Positions 10,356 to 21,888 of a stretch of DNA of 64,000 nucleotides are shown here, piece after piece. Origin of the DNA: Ovis canadensis (Eukaryota > Chordata > Mammalia > Artiodactyla > Bovidae); NCBI RefSeq assembly GCF_042477335.2, contig NC_091256.1:45773001-45837000 (forward strand). Reading direction: 5' to 3'. Position numbers and translations under genes: made by a program. The notes beneath the pieces are model-generated. The model worked only from the letters and a program-made list of their open reading frames with translations, was not told where the DNA came from and did not search any database. Position 1 is the stretch's first letter. Every line of letters starts with the position of its first letter.

Positions 10356-10848
10356 AAAAGTTATGAAACATTTGATGGTTTATACATGTCTAGAATATTT
10401 ATTTTGGAGAAAGTGAAAAATCTAGGTGACATTTGATTTCTATGTTTATAAAGACTAGATTGAGAACAAAGCTAGTGACCTGTGAGGAAGTATGAAAAGG
10501 AAGCAGCAAAACTGCAGAGCTAAAAGACTTAGGGACCTAGTCTTAGCCCATGATGAAGAATCCAAGACCTGGAGAGGGTAAGCGTTCCTGCACTTCCAGC
10601 AGATTGCAGCCTTTCCTGTGCATTCTCCTCACTGTCTTTTGCTGCTTCTATCCAACTGAACTGAGTGAAGAGTGAGCTGTGAGGTGGAAAGACCCTAGGG
10701 AGACAGGGTTGAAAACACTGTCTAGGGCCAATTTGACATAAGGTCCATTTTGAGCCTATAAATTTGTGACAGAATTTAACATCTCTAGACATGAGATATA
10801 ACCTCTCATAGCATCACAATCAAGCAGTTTCAAAGGAAGTTTCATCAG

Positions 10849-11059
10849 TTGTTGTTTAGTCCCTAAGTCATGTCCAACTCTTTTGCGACCCCATGGACTA
10901 TAGCTCACCAGGCTCCTCTGTCCATGGAATTTTCCTAGCAAGAATACTGGAGTGAGTTGCCATTCCCTTCTCCAGGGGATCTTCCCAACCAAGGGATTGA
11001 ACCTGCATCTTCTGTGTCTCCTGCAGATTCTTTACCACTGAGCCACCTGGGAAGCCCCA
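10849..11059 (-). mobile_element. Bov-tA SINE
   Basis: Full-length reverse-orientation copy from the GTTGTTGTTTAG tail to the reversed head TTTACCACTGAGCCACCTGG. Confidence 0.92.
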
Positions 11060-11667
11060 ATTTCACCAGTAGAGGCCACTAACAACTTGAATACTAGGGG
11101 ACAGGGCCCCAATTAGCAATAATAAGTCATGGAAAACACATCTCCTTGACCTGATGTTTTGAACAAATTTACCCTCTAAATAAGCTCTTAATGAAGAATT
11201 TTGCTGGGTCAAACAAAGGGGAAAAGGAGTTGCTTATCAGCTAGGGAGACAGAAGAAATGCTTCAATATTGCCCTAAAATACATCTTCAAAGTGCGTGCT
11301 AGAACAATGGACACACACTACAACAGCAGGCAACAACTAAGACTGCTATTCTCAATATTCCTTACAGCTGAAACTCTAAACTTCAGCCAAAAAATGAGAG
11401 ATCAGTAGCTGTAACTATCACTGCAAACTCTGGTCATTTCCATCATACTTGTAAACACCGAAAACAGTCACCTCAGCAGCAGCATTTCCAGACACCAAGA
11501 AACTGAATACCTACACATCCTCAGGACACATGTGCAATGGCCTTTCTTTTGACTTCTCTGGATTGTCATTTGGTAAAGAAAACCAGTCTCACTCTAACGT
11601 AAACTCATGTGGCAGTTTTTCACCCCTGGGTTGCCTTAGGTTAGAATTGGAAGACTGTAAAACTCCT

Positions 11668-11797
11668 TCCAAATGGCAACCCACTCCAGTATTTCTGCCT
11701 GGGGAATCTGAAGGATAGAGGAGCCTAGTGGGCTACATAGTCCATGGGGTTGCAAAGAGTAAGACACAACTGAGTGACTAAACAACAACAACAAAAC
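11668..11797 (+). mobile_element. Bov-tA SINE, 5'-truncated
   Basis: Plus-orientation body from AAATGGCAACCCACTCCAGT to the AAACAACAACAACAAAA tail. The tRNA-like head is missing. Confidence 0.9.
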
Positions 11798-12120
11798 TCT
11801 TTTCAGCCTGAAAAGTAGAGATTGTTTTTTAAATCTTCTTCTTTTTTTTAATGTTAGTCCTTCAAAGTATTGCATTCATTATGACTCCATTCTGAAAAAT
11901 AGTGTCTTTGTTTTATTTTCCCATAACATCTAAGAGCATGATCCTCCACTTTGTTCTGAAAGCAAACTCACGCACACAAGATATTTTAGTGTGTTTGACA
12001 ATACAAGACACTGGGATACCGTTATAAAAGAAAAGGGGGCAGGACCCAAAGATAAGAAAATATTTAGACTCGAAGTTACAGAAGCTTCTATGGGGAATAA
12101 ACCATGCATATCTACAAATG

Positions 12121-12328
12121 TGGGTGGCTCAGTGGTAAAGAATCCACGTGCTGGCGTAGGAGATGCAAGAGACACGGGTTCGATCCCTAGGTTGGGAAGA
12201 TCCCCTGTAGAAGAAAATGGCACCCCACTCTAGTATTCTTCCCCGGGAAATCCCATGGATGGAGGAGCCTGGCTGGCTGCAGTCCGTTGGGTCACAAAAC
12301 AGTCAGACATGACTCAACAACTAAACAA
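12121..12328 (+). mobile_element. Bov-tA SINE
   Basis: Full plus-orientation copy with tRNA-like head (GGTGGCTCAGTGGTAAAGAA, then B-box-like GGGTTCGATCC), body and CTAAACAAT tail. Confidence 0.92.
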
Positions 12329-12972
12329 TTATCTCTTTACAATCATTATGTCTATAACTTTAACAGAATGCAGTCTGTGATAAAGGCAAGCACAGTCCTG
12401 TGTACATTCGCAGGAGAAGTTACACCCCCAACTTCCAGGAGATAATCCCTATTGCAGGGGAAGGGATTGGGAGCAGCGTTTCACACAAGAAGGAAAATAA
12501 CTAAGTGAGTATAGTGATTTTTGTAAATACTCAGATTAACATTCTTGAAAAACTGTTTTAACGTCTTTTCCCACTCTTCAATAGATAACTTTAACCAGTT
12601 TATGATCATTGTTTACAATTTCTTTCACCTTTAGTTTCTCAAAGACCTTCATTGATCTATTGGTTACTTCTGACCTCTTTGACTTAACATGTTTTCAAAG
12701 AACAAAAATCAATTGGTTAATCACAGAATCAGATGATCACTACATTAGAGCAAAGACAAATTCTTGAGTAATCTTTCACTAGGCAAGGTATCATTGGGGA
12801 AAAAAATCAGTTCGTTATATTATTTGGACTTCTGAGTAAAGGTTCTCGGCTCTTGCAGTTTTTCCCCTGGGGTCCAGAGAGAGCCTTTAGTGTATCAGCC
12901 TTTAATAATCAGAGATCCTATTCTAAAGGACTGGGATCAGTCCATGGGGAGGAAGATAAGGGGAAGGGTGAA

Positions 12973-13013
12973 ACACACACACACACACACACACGCACAC
13001 ACACACACACACA
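12973..13013. repeat. (CA)n microsatellite
   Basis: About twenty AC repeats with a single GC interruption near the middle; likely polymorphic. Confidence 0.97.
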
Positions 13014-13967
13014 AGAAAGTAGATGGGCAAGAAAATAATTTTGTCCTTTATGTATTAAATTTAACCTTCTTGAATCACTTTATGTAATCAGAATTCTTTT
13101 TTAATTTTTTAAATTTCCTCAATATTCAGTCTTTCATCCACTATGAAATTTCCTTTACCTTCATATCTTTAAGAAGAGTTTTTCATTCCTTTCATTAATT
13201 TATCTGTCAAATACTAAATAATGACATTAAGTAATATTAGGTGTGGTTCCAGCCACGAGAGGCTATATCCTTGTAGGAATAGATGCTTAATAAATAGCTT
13301 ACCTACTTACTCCAAACAAATAAAGTACATGATTTCAGGTGCTGATAGGTAATATAAAAAACAAAAACATGGAAAGGATGAGGCCAGGCAGGTAGACAGA
13401 CTCAGTTCCTGTAGGGCTTTTGGTAAGGAGTTTAGATTTTACTTTATTTGTAATGGAAGGTTGTAAGCAATGAATGGTAATTATCACACTAATGACTTGA
13501 AAGGTTGATTCTGGCTGCTGTGTGACTGCCTATGGATAAGAGTAGAAGCTGGGAGATCATTTAGGAGGAGGCTGCAGGAGTATGGATAAAGAATGATGAT
13601 GGCCCTAACTGATGGTAGCAATGACCAGAATTGAAATATATTTTCGTTATAGAGGCACCAAGGCTTATTGGTAGAACGAAAGGAACGGGGGTTTTCATAA
13701 AATGAAAAGAAATGAATCAGACATGATTCCTAAGTATGGACCTGAGCAATAAGGTGAAAAGAAGTCCTTTACAGAGGAATTTTAGTTGCTTTTTAAATAT
13801 GTGTATTAGTTCATGTCTTCCATTTTCTATCACGTGTATGTGTGCCCAGATAATGAAGTGGTTTGATGATGAAGAGTTCAAGTGTTATTCAGGGAGAAAC
13901 CTGTGGATGATACTCACAATTTTATGCCTTCCAAAATCATATATCCAATCACATATTTGTTATCTCC

Positions 13968-14265
13968 CCTAGCTCAGTTGACAAAGAATCTGCCCGTAAT
14001 ACAGGAGACCCCGGTTTGATTCCTGGGTCAGGAAGATCTCCTGGAGAAGGAACAGGCTACCCACTCCAGTGTTCTTGGGCTTCTCTTACGGCTCAGCTGG
14101 TAAACAATCTGCCTGCAATGCAGGTAATCTGGTTTCAGTCCCTGGATTGGGAAGATCTTCTGGAGAAGGGAAAGGCTACCCACTTCAGTATTCTGGCCTG
14201 GAGAATTCCATGGACTGTATAGTCCATGGGGTCACAAAGAGTTGGACATGACTGAGTGACTTTCA
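13968..14265 (+). mobile_element. Dimeric Bov-tA SINE
   Basis: Two tRNA-like heads in the same orientation: the first unit stops at CCACTCCAGTGTTCTT and is joined directly to GGGCTTCTCTTACGGCTCAG of a second, complete unit with GACTGAGTGACTTTCACT end. Same architecture as 4438-4760 on the other strand. Confidence 0.85.
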
Positions 14266-14394
14266 CTGTCACTTGGATATCTAAGAGCCATTGTAAGAGA
14301 TATCACTGCTGCCACCCTAATCCAAGCCTTGGACAAACACAACAGCCTCTTAACTGGTCTACCTGGTCTTAAAAATTTCCCAGTTCTTCTCTAT

Positions 14395-14925
14395 ATAACA
14401 GCCTAAGGAATCTTAAAATCACAGCTTGCTTTCATACTTAAAATCTTCCAACAGCTTTCCATTGCTTCTAGGATAAAATCTGTCTGCCTCGCACCGTAAG
14501 ATCTTAGACTCTCTGGGTATATCATTCTCCTCAGCCTCAGTGGCTACTCCTTTCCAGTCTCACTCTTTGTGCCTTTCTGTCTGCTCCAAGAAAAGTGCTC
14601 AGCTCTTTATCTCATTGTTTCTCTCCAGTCCTTCATCTACCCCAAAAGCTCTTTCTGTAGCCCTTCACATGATGGCTTCCTTCTCATTTTTCAGGTCATA
14701 TGGCTCCTCAGAAAAGCTGTCCCTGACCACACTCTATAAATGGGTACCTCAAGACCCTACAGCATTACCTGCTTGAATTTTTTTTGGAGTGCTCAGGCCT
14801 CACTGAACTTACTTTTCTTCTGCATTGTCTTTCTCTTCCCTGAATGCTCATCACTATATTCCTGGTACCTAAAACACTGTTGGCACATAGCTGGCACCCA
14901 ATAGGATTTTGTTGACTCCATAAAT
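14395..14925 (+). mobile_element. L2 LINE relic
   Basis: Old L2-type 3' region. The coding remnant contains CAGCTTTCCATTGCTTCTAG and TCAGAAAAGCTGTCCCTGAC, and the end has CCTGGTACCTAAAACACTGT and TTGGCACATAGCTGGCACCC. Family assignment rests on the characteristic tail. Confidence 0.6.
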
Positions 14926-15026
14926 TCACATTTTATGCAAAATTTTGATAGGAACAATTGGATTGAAGCCAGGTATGAAGTATGAAGAAATGAGGATGTG
15001 TGCCACATGCATCAGCCAACACAGCA

Positions 15027-15541
15027 TGTGATAGTGAAGGAGGAATAAGAACAGGCCCTATCTTGAAAGTGGGACTCCATCTTGGGCTAGACTGTGGACT
15101 CTGAGCTATACGCCCAGTTTCCATGCCCAGTATCCATGGAAACGACAAACCAACTGGAAAACCAGGCCCCAGGAAGGAAGAGCCCTGGGGCTCTTCCTTT
15201 GCTAAAGAGTACCCTAATTATCTGTGTAACCAATAGAATCATACATTCTGTTATACTTATTGAGGTATGACCACAGGCGTATTGATAACTGTCCACTGTT
15301 AACTACCTAGGCTTAAGGCAAATGAATCACAGGTTAACTTTGATTGTCAGGGAATATGGAGAGGTGAGTTTGTGCATGTACACTTCGGGTATATAAGGTT
15401 TTCACAAAAACTGTTTTGGCGGGGGGGGGTCCTTGGCTAAGAGAAGACTCTGCCTTGGGCCCGCTGGTGTAATAAACTGCACTCCACTATCTGCATTGTC
15501 CTTCTGAGTGAGTTTGTTTCCCAGAACGTGTGGCTACGACA
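15027..15541 (+). mobile_element. Solitary endogenous-retrovirus-type LTR
   Basis: LTR-like stretch: ACTCCATCTTGGGC in the U3 region, AACCAATAG (CCAAT-type) near 15229, a TATAAGG box near 15392, then AATAAACTGCACTCCACTAT (poly-A signal) and a U5-like end. No viral coding region is adjacent. The boundaries are estimated from TG at 15027 and CA at 15541, and no clean target duplication was found. A (G)10 run lies at 15420. Confidence 0.6.
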
Positions 15542-15661
15542 ATAGCAAACCAGAAATGTTAGAACTGTCATCATACTTTAGGGAAAACACAAAAAGGAAG
15601 GCAACACCCAAGTCAGAATTAGCACAAACTGTATAACTCTATATGTGGTACAAAATGTACT

Positions 15662-15745
15662 CATTTACATACAACCTAGAACAGTGTCTGGCACATTATT
15701 AGGCCCTCAGCAAATTTTCGCGGAGTAAGTGAAATAAATAAATAC
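15662..15745 (+). mobile_element. L2/MIR tail fragment
   Basis: CTAGAACAGTGTCTGGCACA and TTAGGCCCTCAGCAAATTTT followed by AATAAATAAATA is the common tail of L2 or MIR elements in sense orientation. Confidence 0.65.
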
Positions 15746-16899
15746 CTATGATCTAAAAGGGTGCACATGATTAAAACAAATGCAAAGCCAAAATGATTAA
15801 ACTTTAACTAATGGGGATATTTTGATTCCACAATAGCTGTTCTGCTAAGGGAGGGGAAAATACAGTTTCACTGAGGCAGCCCCACGTTAAGCAGAACTAG
15901 CTTTCCTATAATAATGGTGGAAGCAGAGAAGAGACACCTCCTTCTCTCATCTTGCTAGATGTGGGGCCATCTCAGCCCATTAATCTCACCTGCTCTGTGC
16001 CTCACTCCACCAACTTGGGACCAGCCAGTTAGGAGGACTGAATAAGTATTACTCCCACTTATTCAGAGAACTAGTGAACATTCAATGTGATAATTCTGCA
16101 TTAACTTCATGTTTCTTGATACTTTTATTCTTACTAGACAGTATAAACTCTTATTAACCAAAGCAGGGCAAATATTTTGATTAAAATAACTATTTATATT
16201 AATATTTGTTTTAAAACATAGTCTATTCAGGGATTAATCAAATTCAATTTGCTTTATTTTCCATTTTGAAAAATGCTATACAGAAAAAACAAGGGAAAAT
16301 GGACACCTTTGTATTTAATGGAAATAAGATAGCTCTTTTAGGAAAGAGCAAACTAAACTAATACCACATTTTAAAAAGGTGTATTTAAATATCAGAAAAG
16401 TTTCAAAAGAAAGTGAACAATCCTTACAAGTGATTAATAATATTAAAATAAGTGAAATAGGTGAGGAAGATTAAAGGTATAATATCTTTATACAACAACA
16501 AAGGTGGTCAAAAAATACAAACTAACAGTTATAATATAAATAAGCACCACAGATGTAACATGTAATGAACGCCACTGTATGTTGCATATGAAAGTTGTTA
16601 AGAGAGTAAATCCTTAGAGTTCCCATTACAAAGAAAAAATACGTTTTCTTTTTCTGTTATTTTATATCTCTCTGAAATGAGAAATACTCACTAAACTTCT
16701 TGTGGGAATCATAATGTATGTAAGTGAAATCATTATGCTGTACATTTGAAACTTACAGAGTGCTCTATGTCAATAACACTGCAGTAAAACTGATAGAAAA
16801 AATATTAATAAAAGCAATTAATCTCTGATAAAAAAGCAAAAAAGAGTAATGATAATATAATACCACTACCAGGAATAATATATCCAAATAGATTCTTAC

Positions 16900-16953
16900 C
16901 AAGCCACCACCAATGATAGCTATATTTTTCCTTTGAATATCAGAAGAATCCAT
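16900..16953 (-). CDS. KMO: KMO first coding exon (kynurenine 3-monooxygenase, N-terminus)
   Basis: Eighteen codons on the minus strand encode MDSSDIQRKNIAIIGGGL and end at a GTAAGA donor. This closely matches what I recall of the human KMO N-terminus (MDSSVIQRKKVAVIGGGLV). KMO is an FAD-dependent monooxygenase of the mitochondrial outer membrane that hydroxylates L-kynurenine in tryptophan breakdown. The exon supplies the first beta-strand and the start of the Rossmann GxGxxG motif that binds the ADP part of FAD; the intron cuts the motif. The ATG at 16953-16951 has G at -3 and G at +4, and an in-frame TAG lies upstream (17013-17011), so this is the first in-frame ATG. The gene is divergent from FH, as in human. 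The rest is outside the window or unrecognised. An isolated pseudo-exon is possible but the synteny argues against it. Confidence 0.85.
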
Positions 16954-17715
16954 CACTGCTGAAGTGTTTTTCACAGCTGTTACAGCTCTCGTCACAGAGA
17001 AAACTGACTCCTAGACTCTGACTTCCCTCGTCTTTGCCTTAAGCCCTGCATTGGTGAGCCAGCAGCAGCATTTGAATAGGGCTGTTTTTCCTTGAACTTA
17101 GAACTTAGAAGGTAGCATTTAACCCATTATTTGCCTGAAGGACAATCAGCTCAACTTTACTGGAAAGGGAATTTGTTGCAATAACCAAATTTTGAAAAAT
17201 CCAACCAAGTGAAGGCTGAACACTCTCCTATGTGTAAGACAGAATTTTTAAAGCACAAGTTTTGTGGCTTTTCTTCTTCCTTTTCTATACCATGTATTCT
17301 TAGTTTCATTTTCAACCATGACTAACCCATGAATGAAACTTCCCTGATCTGGTGTCCCAGAGCATCTTACACTTCTCTCAATAAGATGGCGTGGTTTTCC
17401 AATTGTTCTGTGGATTAGTCTTGTTATTAAGACTGGTCAGGAATTTCACCTAAACAGTCCTTATGGATTGTCTTTAACAGACTATACCAGGGAAAACATT
17501 TTTCATACTCTGAATATTCTCCTGAGCAAAATTTTGAATTATAAAACTGACAATACTTCCTTTTTTGTATCAAATGCTAGAAACATTAGAATCTAATTTG
17601 TGCATTAATCCTAGGGGAAATGGATAATATTATGCTTTTTGTAAATTCATTCATGGCTTCATACTGTCTCTTCAATTCTTTGTCTTCTTTCGCTCCATTT
17701 TAAATGTATCTTTTA

Positions 17716-17915
17716 AGTCTATGTCTGACGCAGGATGCAGCATGCTTGGGGCTGGTGCATGGGGATGACCCAGAAAGATGTTATGGGGAGGGAGGTGGGA
17801 GGGGGGTTCATGTTTGGGAATGCATGTAAGAATTAAAGATTTTAAAATTTAAAAAATAAAAAACTAAAAATAATAATAATAATAAAATAAATAAAAATAA
17901 ATAAATAAATAAATT
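17716..17915 (+). mobile_element. L1 3' end, severely 5'-truncated
   Basis: Only the last part of an artiodactyl L1 3' UTR (TCTATGTCTGACGCAGGATG, GGGGCTGGTGCATGGGGATG, a G-rich GGGAGGTGGGAGGGGGG tract) and an A-rich tail that has expanded into TAA and AAAT repeats. It is almost identical to the end of the L1 at 23866-25230. Confidence 0.9.
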
Positions 17916-18184
17916 TCTGTGCGTATTTTTGAATTGGAGGTTTTTTTATGAAACAGAACATGACAGGTAAAATAAAGTAAGAATGTAAATGAAGATGCTT
18001 CTTCACTTCCTGGTGAGAGCAGGAAGACTTCAGACTGGTTTTCCTCTGATGAGGAACTAGAGTTCAACATCATTCGATAGTGACCTCTTGTGGGTAAGTA
18101 TAATCAGCATTGATGTTAGGAATTTTTTTTTCCTTTTTTTTTCCTTTTTGGAGTGCTTACTTATTTATTTAGAATAGTTAATGA

Positions 18185-18415
18185 GCTCCCCATGTGGCAG
18201 TGGTAAAGAATCCACGTGCAATACAGGAGACATAGCAGACAGGGGTTTGATCCCTAGCTTGGGAAGATCCCCTAGAGTAGGAAATGGCAACCCACTCCAG
18301 TATTCTTGCCTGGAAAATTCCATGAACAGAGGACCCAGGCAGGATACAGTCCATGGGGTTGCAAAGAGTGGCAGGATATAGCCCATGGGGTCACAAAGAG
18401 TGAGACATGACCGAG
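18185..18415 (+). mobile_element. Bov-tA SINE with internal duplication
   Basis: Plus-orientation SINE with head, body and 3' end. Its last part carries a 32-base tandem duplication: the unit GGCAGGATACAGTCCATGGG plus GTTGCAAAGAGT at 18338-18369 recurs at 18370-18401 with a few changes. Confidence 0.9.
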
Positions 18416-18418
18416 TAT

Positions 18419-18434
18419 ACACACACACACACAC
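18419..18434. repeat. (AC)n simple repeat at SINE tail
   Basis: Eight AC units grown from the 3' end of the preceding SINE. Confidence 0.9.
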
Positions 18435-18963
18435 AGAATAGCTGATACATTTACATGGTATGAAATACAAAAAGTACAAAAAGGTATACAATGAAGAGTC
18501 ATTTTTCTTCTAATCTTGTCCCTTGGCCACCTATTTCTCCTAAGATAACCACTGTTTTTTATTCCCTCTTTTATGAACACCTCTCTCCTGCTTTCTCTCT
18601 CTGTCTCTCCCTCCCTCATACCTTCTTCCTTTTTTTTTTCATAAAAAAAGGAATTGTTTACACTTTTCCACACTCCAGGTTTTCATTTACAACATAAACT
18701 CAAGAATTATTTAATGTCAGTATACAGAGAGCTGTTTCATTTGTTTTTTAACATTGTGGACTATAACACCAAAAACTAAAGCACGTAAAACCCAAGTATA
18801 CAGTCCAATAACTTGTTGTAAAGCAAGTACTCATGTATTTACCACTCAGACTATGAAAAAAAAATTGCCAAGGCCCCAAAAGTCTACATGTGTCCTTTGC
18901 CAAAAGTCTCTTCACAGAGGTAATCGCCATTCATACAGGCAACCTTATAATCCTTTAGTTTTG

Positions 18964-19303
18964 GACTTCCCTCGTGGTTCAGAGGTTAAGAATCTCCCTG
19001 CCACGCAGGGGACACGGGTTCAATCCCTGGTTGGGGAAGATTCCACATGCCTCAGGGCAACTAAGCCTTTGTACCACAACTACTGAGTCTGCACTCTAGA
19101 GCCCACTAGCCACAACCACTGGGGCCACACAGTGCAACTGCTGAAGCCTGCATGTTCCAGAGCCTGTGTCTGCAGCAGGAGAAGCCACCGCAATGAGAAG
19201 CATGCACACTGCATCTAGAGAGTAGCCCCTGCTCACTGCAGCTAGAGAAAAGTCCGTGCACAGCAACAGACTCAGTGCAGCCAAAAATAAATAAATAAGT
19301 AAA
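18964..19303 (+). mobile_element. CHR-type tRNA-derived SINE
   Basis: Cetartiodactyl SINE of the CHR-1 type: GGACTTCCCTCGTGGTTCAG head, GGGTTCAATCCCTGG B-box-like block, ACTAAGCCTTTGTACCACAA, GAGAAGCCACCGCAATGAGA and an AAAAATAAATAAATAAG tail. It is older than the Bov-tA copies. Confidence 0.85.
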
Positions 19304-19486
19304 CTTTAGTTTTGCTTCTTTGCTTCAAGTTTTACTGCAATGAATTTATGCTGGTTTTTTTCTTTGAAATTTGCTTCTTTTCCTCAGTATTTTATTAATC
19401 TGTGTTATTCCACGGTGTTCTAATTCCCTTGTTTTCATTTATCCATTCTACTGCTGATGGACGTTTGGGTGTTACCAGTTTTTCAA

Positions 19487-19570
19487 TACTGGGTGGCCAG
19501 AAAGCTTGTTAGGGCTTTTCCATAAGATGTTACAGAAAAACCCAAATGAGCTTTATGGCCAACCCAATAT
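19487..19570. mobile_element. Mariner-type hairpin MITE inside L1
   Basis: An 84-base imperfect palindrome: the left arm TACTGGGTGGCCAGAAAGCT pairs with the right arm AGCTTTATGGCCAACCCAAT, the centre is CATAAGATGTTAC, and TA bounds it. L1 sequence reads continuously across it, so its insertion is younger than that L1. Confidence 0.85.
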
Positions 19571-19602
19571 TTAGAATAATGCTGCTATGATCAACCTTGG
19601 AT

Positions 19603-19751
19603 ATATTAGTACAATGTAGTACAAATACAAATGAGCATGTATATTAGCACAGTGTGGTGCACATACATATGATCGTGTATATTAGAACAGTTTAGTGCAC
19701 ATACATGTGAGCTACATTAGTACAATGCAGCACACATACATATGAGCATGT
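19603..19751. repeat. 38-bp minisatellite, four copies
   Basis: Units begin at 19603, 19641, 19679 and 19714, each with ATTAGNACAGTGNAGTNCACATACATATGAGCATGT-like order (first unit starts ATATTAGTACAATGTAGTAC). The third copy is shortened to 35 bases. Confidence 0.9.
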
Positions 19752-20508
19752 ATAGGAATTATATACTGGTTATGCTTATTTTTAACTTTCTGAAAGAAAG
19801 TTATGTTCCAAAGCATTTCACTTTTACTTGACACAGTGTATAGAAATTTCTCTTCTGCTACATCCTCATCAACATGTATATTGTTGGTATCTCCAGCACT
19901 TGCTGGTGGATGTGTACTCTATCCCACTATCATTTTAATTTGCATTCTTTGATTATAAATAAAGGTGGGCACCTCATTCACATTTGCTTTTCTTCATCTG
20001 TATACTGCTCAATTTTCATTTGGGTTGTCTTTTTTAACTGACATTGGATATGAGTTTTATTCTTTATGTATATTGAAAATAACTTCTTCCACTGTCTGGC
20101 TTGCCTTTTTGCTTTCTTAGTGATGTCTTTTGATGAAAAGACATTCTGAATTTTAGCATATCAAATGTACCAACCTTTTCCTTTAAAGGTTTGTTTTGAT
20201 AGTTATTTATTTGGGTTCAGGAACTCATGTTACTTAATTTAATTATGATTATTTTAAACTGAGTGCTCAAAGCTGTATTTAAAAAAAAAAAACAAAACTG
20301 CAGGAGGGAAATCAAGAAGGCAGAACAGAAGGATGTGGATCTTACCACCTCCCACAAAAGCATCAAAAATACATCTACATGTGGAACAATTCTCACAGAA
20401 CACCTACTGAATGCTGGCAGAAGAGCTCATACAACCAAAGTTACAAGATAGGTTACAATGTAACCAGGTAGGATGAAAGAAAAAAGCAAAGGATTTGTAG
20501 GGGAGGGG

Positions 20509-20558
20509 GTCGCAAAGAGCCAGACACCACTGAGCGACTGAACTGAACTGAACTGAAG
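20509..20558 (+). mobile_element. BovB/SINE tail fragment
   Basis: About 50 bases only: GGGTCGCAAAGAGCCAGACA, ACTGAGCGACTGAACTGAAC and further CTGAA units. An extremely truncated insertion into the surrounding L1-like sequence. Confidence 0.8.
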
Positions 20559-21888
20559 CATCCCAGAGCTGTGAAAGAGGAAAGTTTCCCTTACTCAGGA
20601 ACACCCTTCAGAGCCTGAGATGACAGACAGGATAGATTGGGAGCTTCAGAGGCTCAGAGGAGAGTGTAGCAGCCAGATTGTCGGGGCAGAAAGGAGAAAG
20701 ACAAGCACAGACAGTCCTGGTTACCTTCCTGCGCTCCCTAGTCCAAGGTGCAAGTCTGCTGGTGTGGAGAAATCTGAGCTTCAGCAGACAGACCAGGGGA
20801 GAGAACTGGGGATGGCTCCATGGAAACAGCCTGAAGGGGCTGGAGTATGGTCCAAACAGCAACCAAGGGTGTAGACAGGAGGAGCCCTGGTCCATCAGAG
20901 AAGCCCTATCATTAACATAAGCATAAAAGGAGGGACATTGCCCCACCATAACAGTCACTGGAGCAGGCAAGGCTCCGGTGTGCAAGCAATGGTGGGTTGT
21001 GCACAAGCAGAGGCGGCATGAAATCTGAACCTATGCCCAAGGGCTGCATAATTTAGGAAGAAGGACTGAAATCTGAGCCATGGCCCAGAAGCTGTGATCT
21101 AGATTTACACCATCAGTGGCCAATTTGTGAGCTCAGGTCCTGATGAACTTTAGAGGGGGTTATTAGCACTCCCACATCTGGAGTGGGTCCCGTGGTAGCA
21201 GCTTGCAGTCTTTGTGGGTGGGCACATGCAGAGGCAGGGCTGGGACTGAAATGATTCCATAGTCCCCATAGCAGATGTAAACGTACGACTATAGTGGTCC
21301 CAACGCCTGACTGCAGAGAATCTGTACTGACGAATCTGCACTCGCGACTTTGTGAGCACACTGCCTAGGGACACCCAGGCCAATCACCTGCATTTCCCTA
21401 GTAGAGCTGGGTCTGAGGGCATTGTCAAAATCCAACCGTGTAGTTTGTGAGCCCGCACAATGGGTGACAGATGACACCACAGTGTACACTTCATGGGGGA
21501 CAGCTCCTGTGAAGGGATACCCTTCTACTGGAAGAGAAGGTCAGTTTCCCAGGGCAATAGAAATAAAACACAAAAATAAAGGAAAGTGATCAAACCAAAC
21601 GTTAGAGCTTTTGCACAGCAAAGGAAATGAACCGATATGGAACGTGAGAAACTATTTGCAAACAATGTGACCAACAAGGGCTTAATTTCCAAAACATTCA
21701 AACAGCTCATAATATGTTGGCCAAATAGTTGGCAAATACAAACTACTACATACAAAACAGATAAACAGTAAGGTCCTACTGTGTAGCACAGGGAGCTATC
21801 TGCAATATCCTATAAAAACCAGTAATGGAAAATAGTACCAAGAGTAATATACATATGTATAACTGAATCACTTCGCTATACAGTAGAA

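Larger units (their letters stand above)
1..16899 (-). other. KMO: KMO intron 1 (partial, runs off left edge)
   Basis: Everything left of the KMO first coding exon is inferred to be its first intron, because the exon ends at a GT donor (GTAAGA on the minus strand) and no later KMO exon could be recognised here. The interval holds SINEs, BovB, L1 and L2 fragments, two LTRs and simple repeats, listed separately. Stretches at about 1760-2420, 3900-4040, 4770-5240, 6200-6780, 7910-8930, 9180-9745, 10360-10845, 11060-11660, 12330-12970, 13030-13965 and 15750-16890 show nothing I can assign. The stretch 13370-13650 looks like an ancient mammalian repeat but I cannot name the family. A short KMO exon of unusual sequence could have been missed. 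Confidence 0.6.
19330..20230 (-). mobile_element. Ancient L1 relic (antisense), interrupted
   Basis: Reverse-orientation L1 ORF2/3' region: ATTCTACTGCTGATGGACGT, TTGGGTGTTACCAGTTTT, AATAATGCTGCTATGATCAA and TACATCCTCATCAACATGTA. A mariner-type hairpin (19487-19570) sits between two adjoining L1 blocks, and a 38-base minisatellite has grown inside. Confidence 0.7.

Noticed and set aside
12121..12200. tRNA-like sequence with a GGTTCGATCC B-box
   Set aside because: It is the tRNA-derived head of a Bov-tA SINE, as are similar sequences at 48899, 51674 and 53146; no intact tRNA gene with a full cloverleaf was seen.
18272..18673. 133-codon minus-strand frame
   Set aside because: Part of it is an antisense SINE and an (AC)n repeat, and the rest is low-complexity E/R-rich translation of a TC-rich tract.
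20608..21006. 132-codon minus-strand frame and overlapping plus-strand frames
   Set aside because: They lie in L1 5' UTR-like sequence and frames open on both strands here reflect composition.
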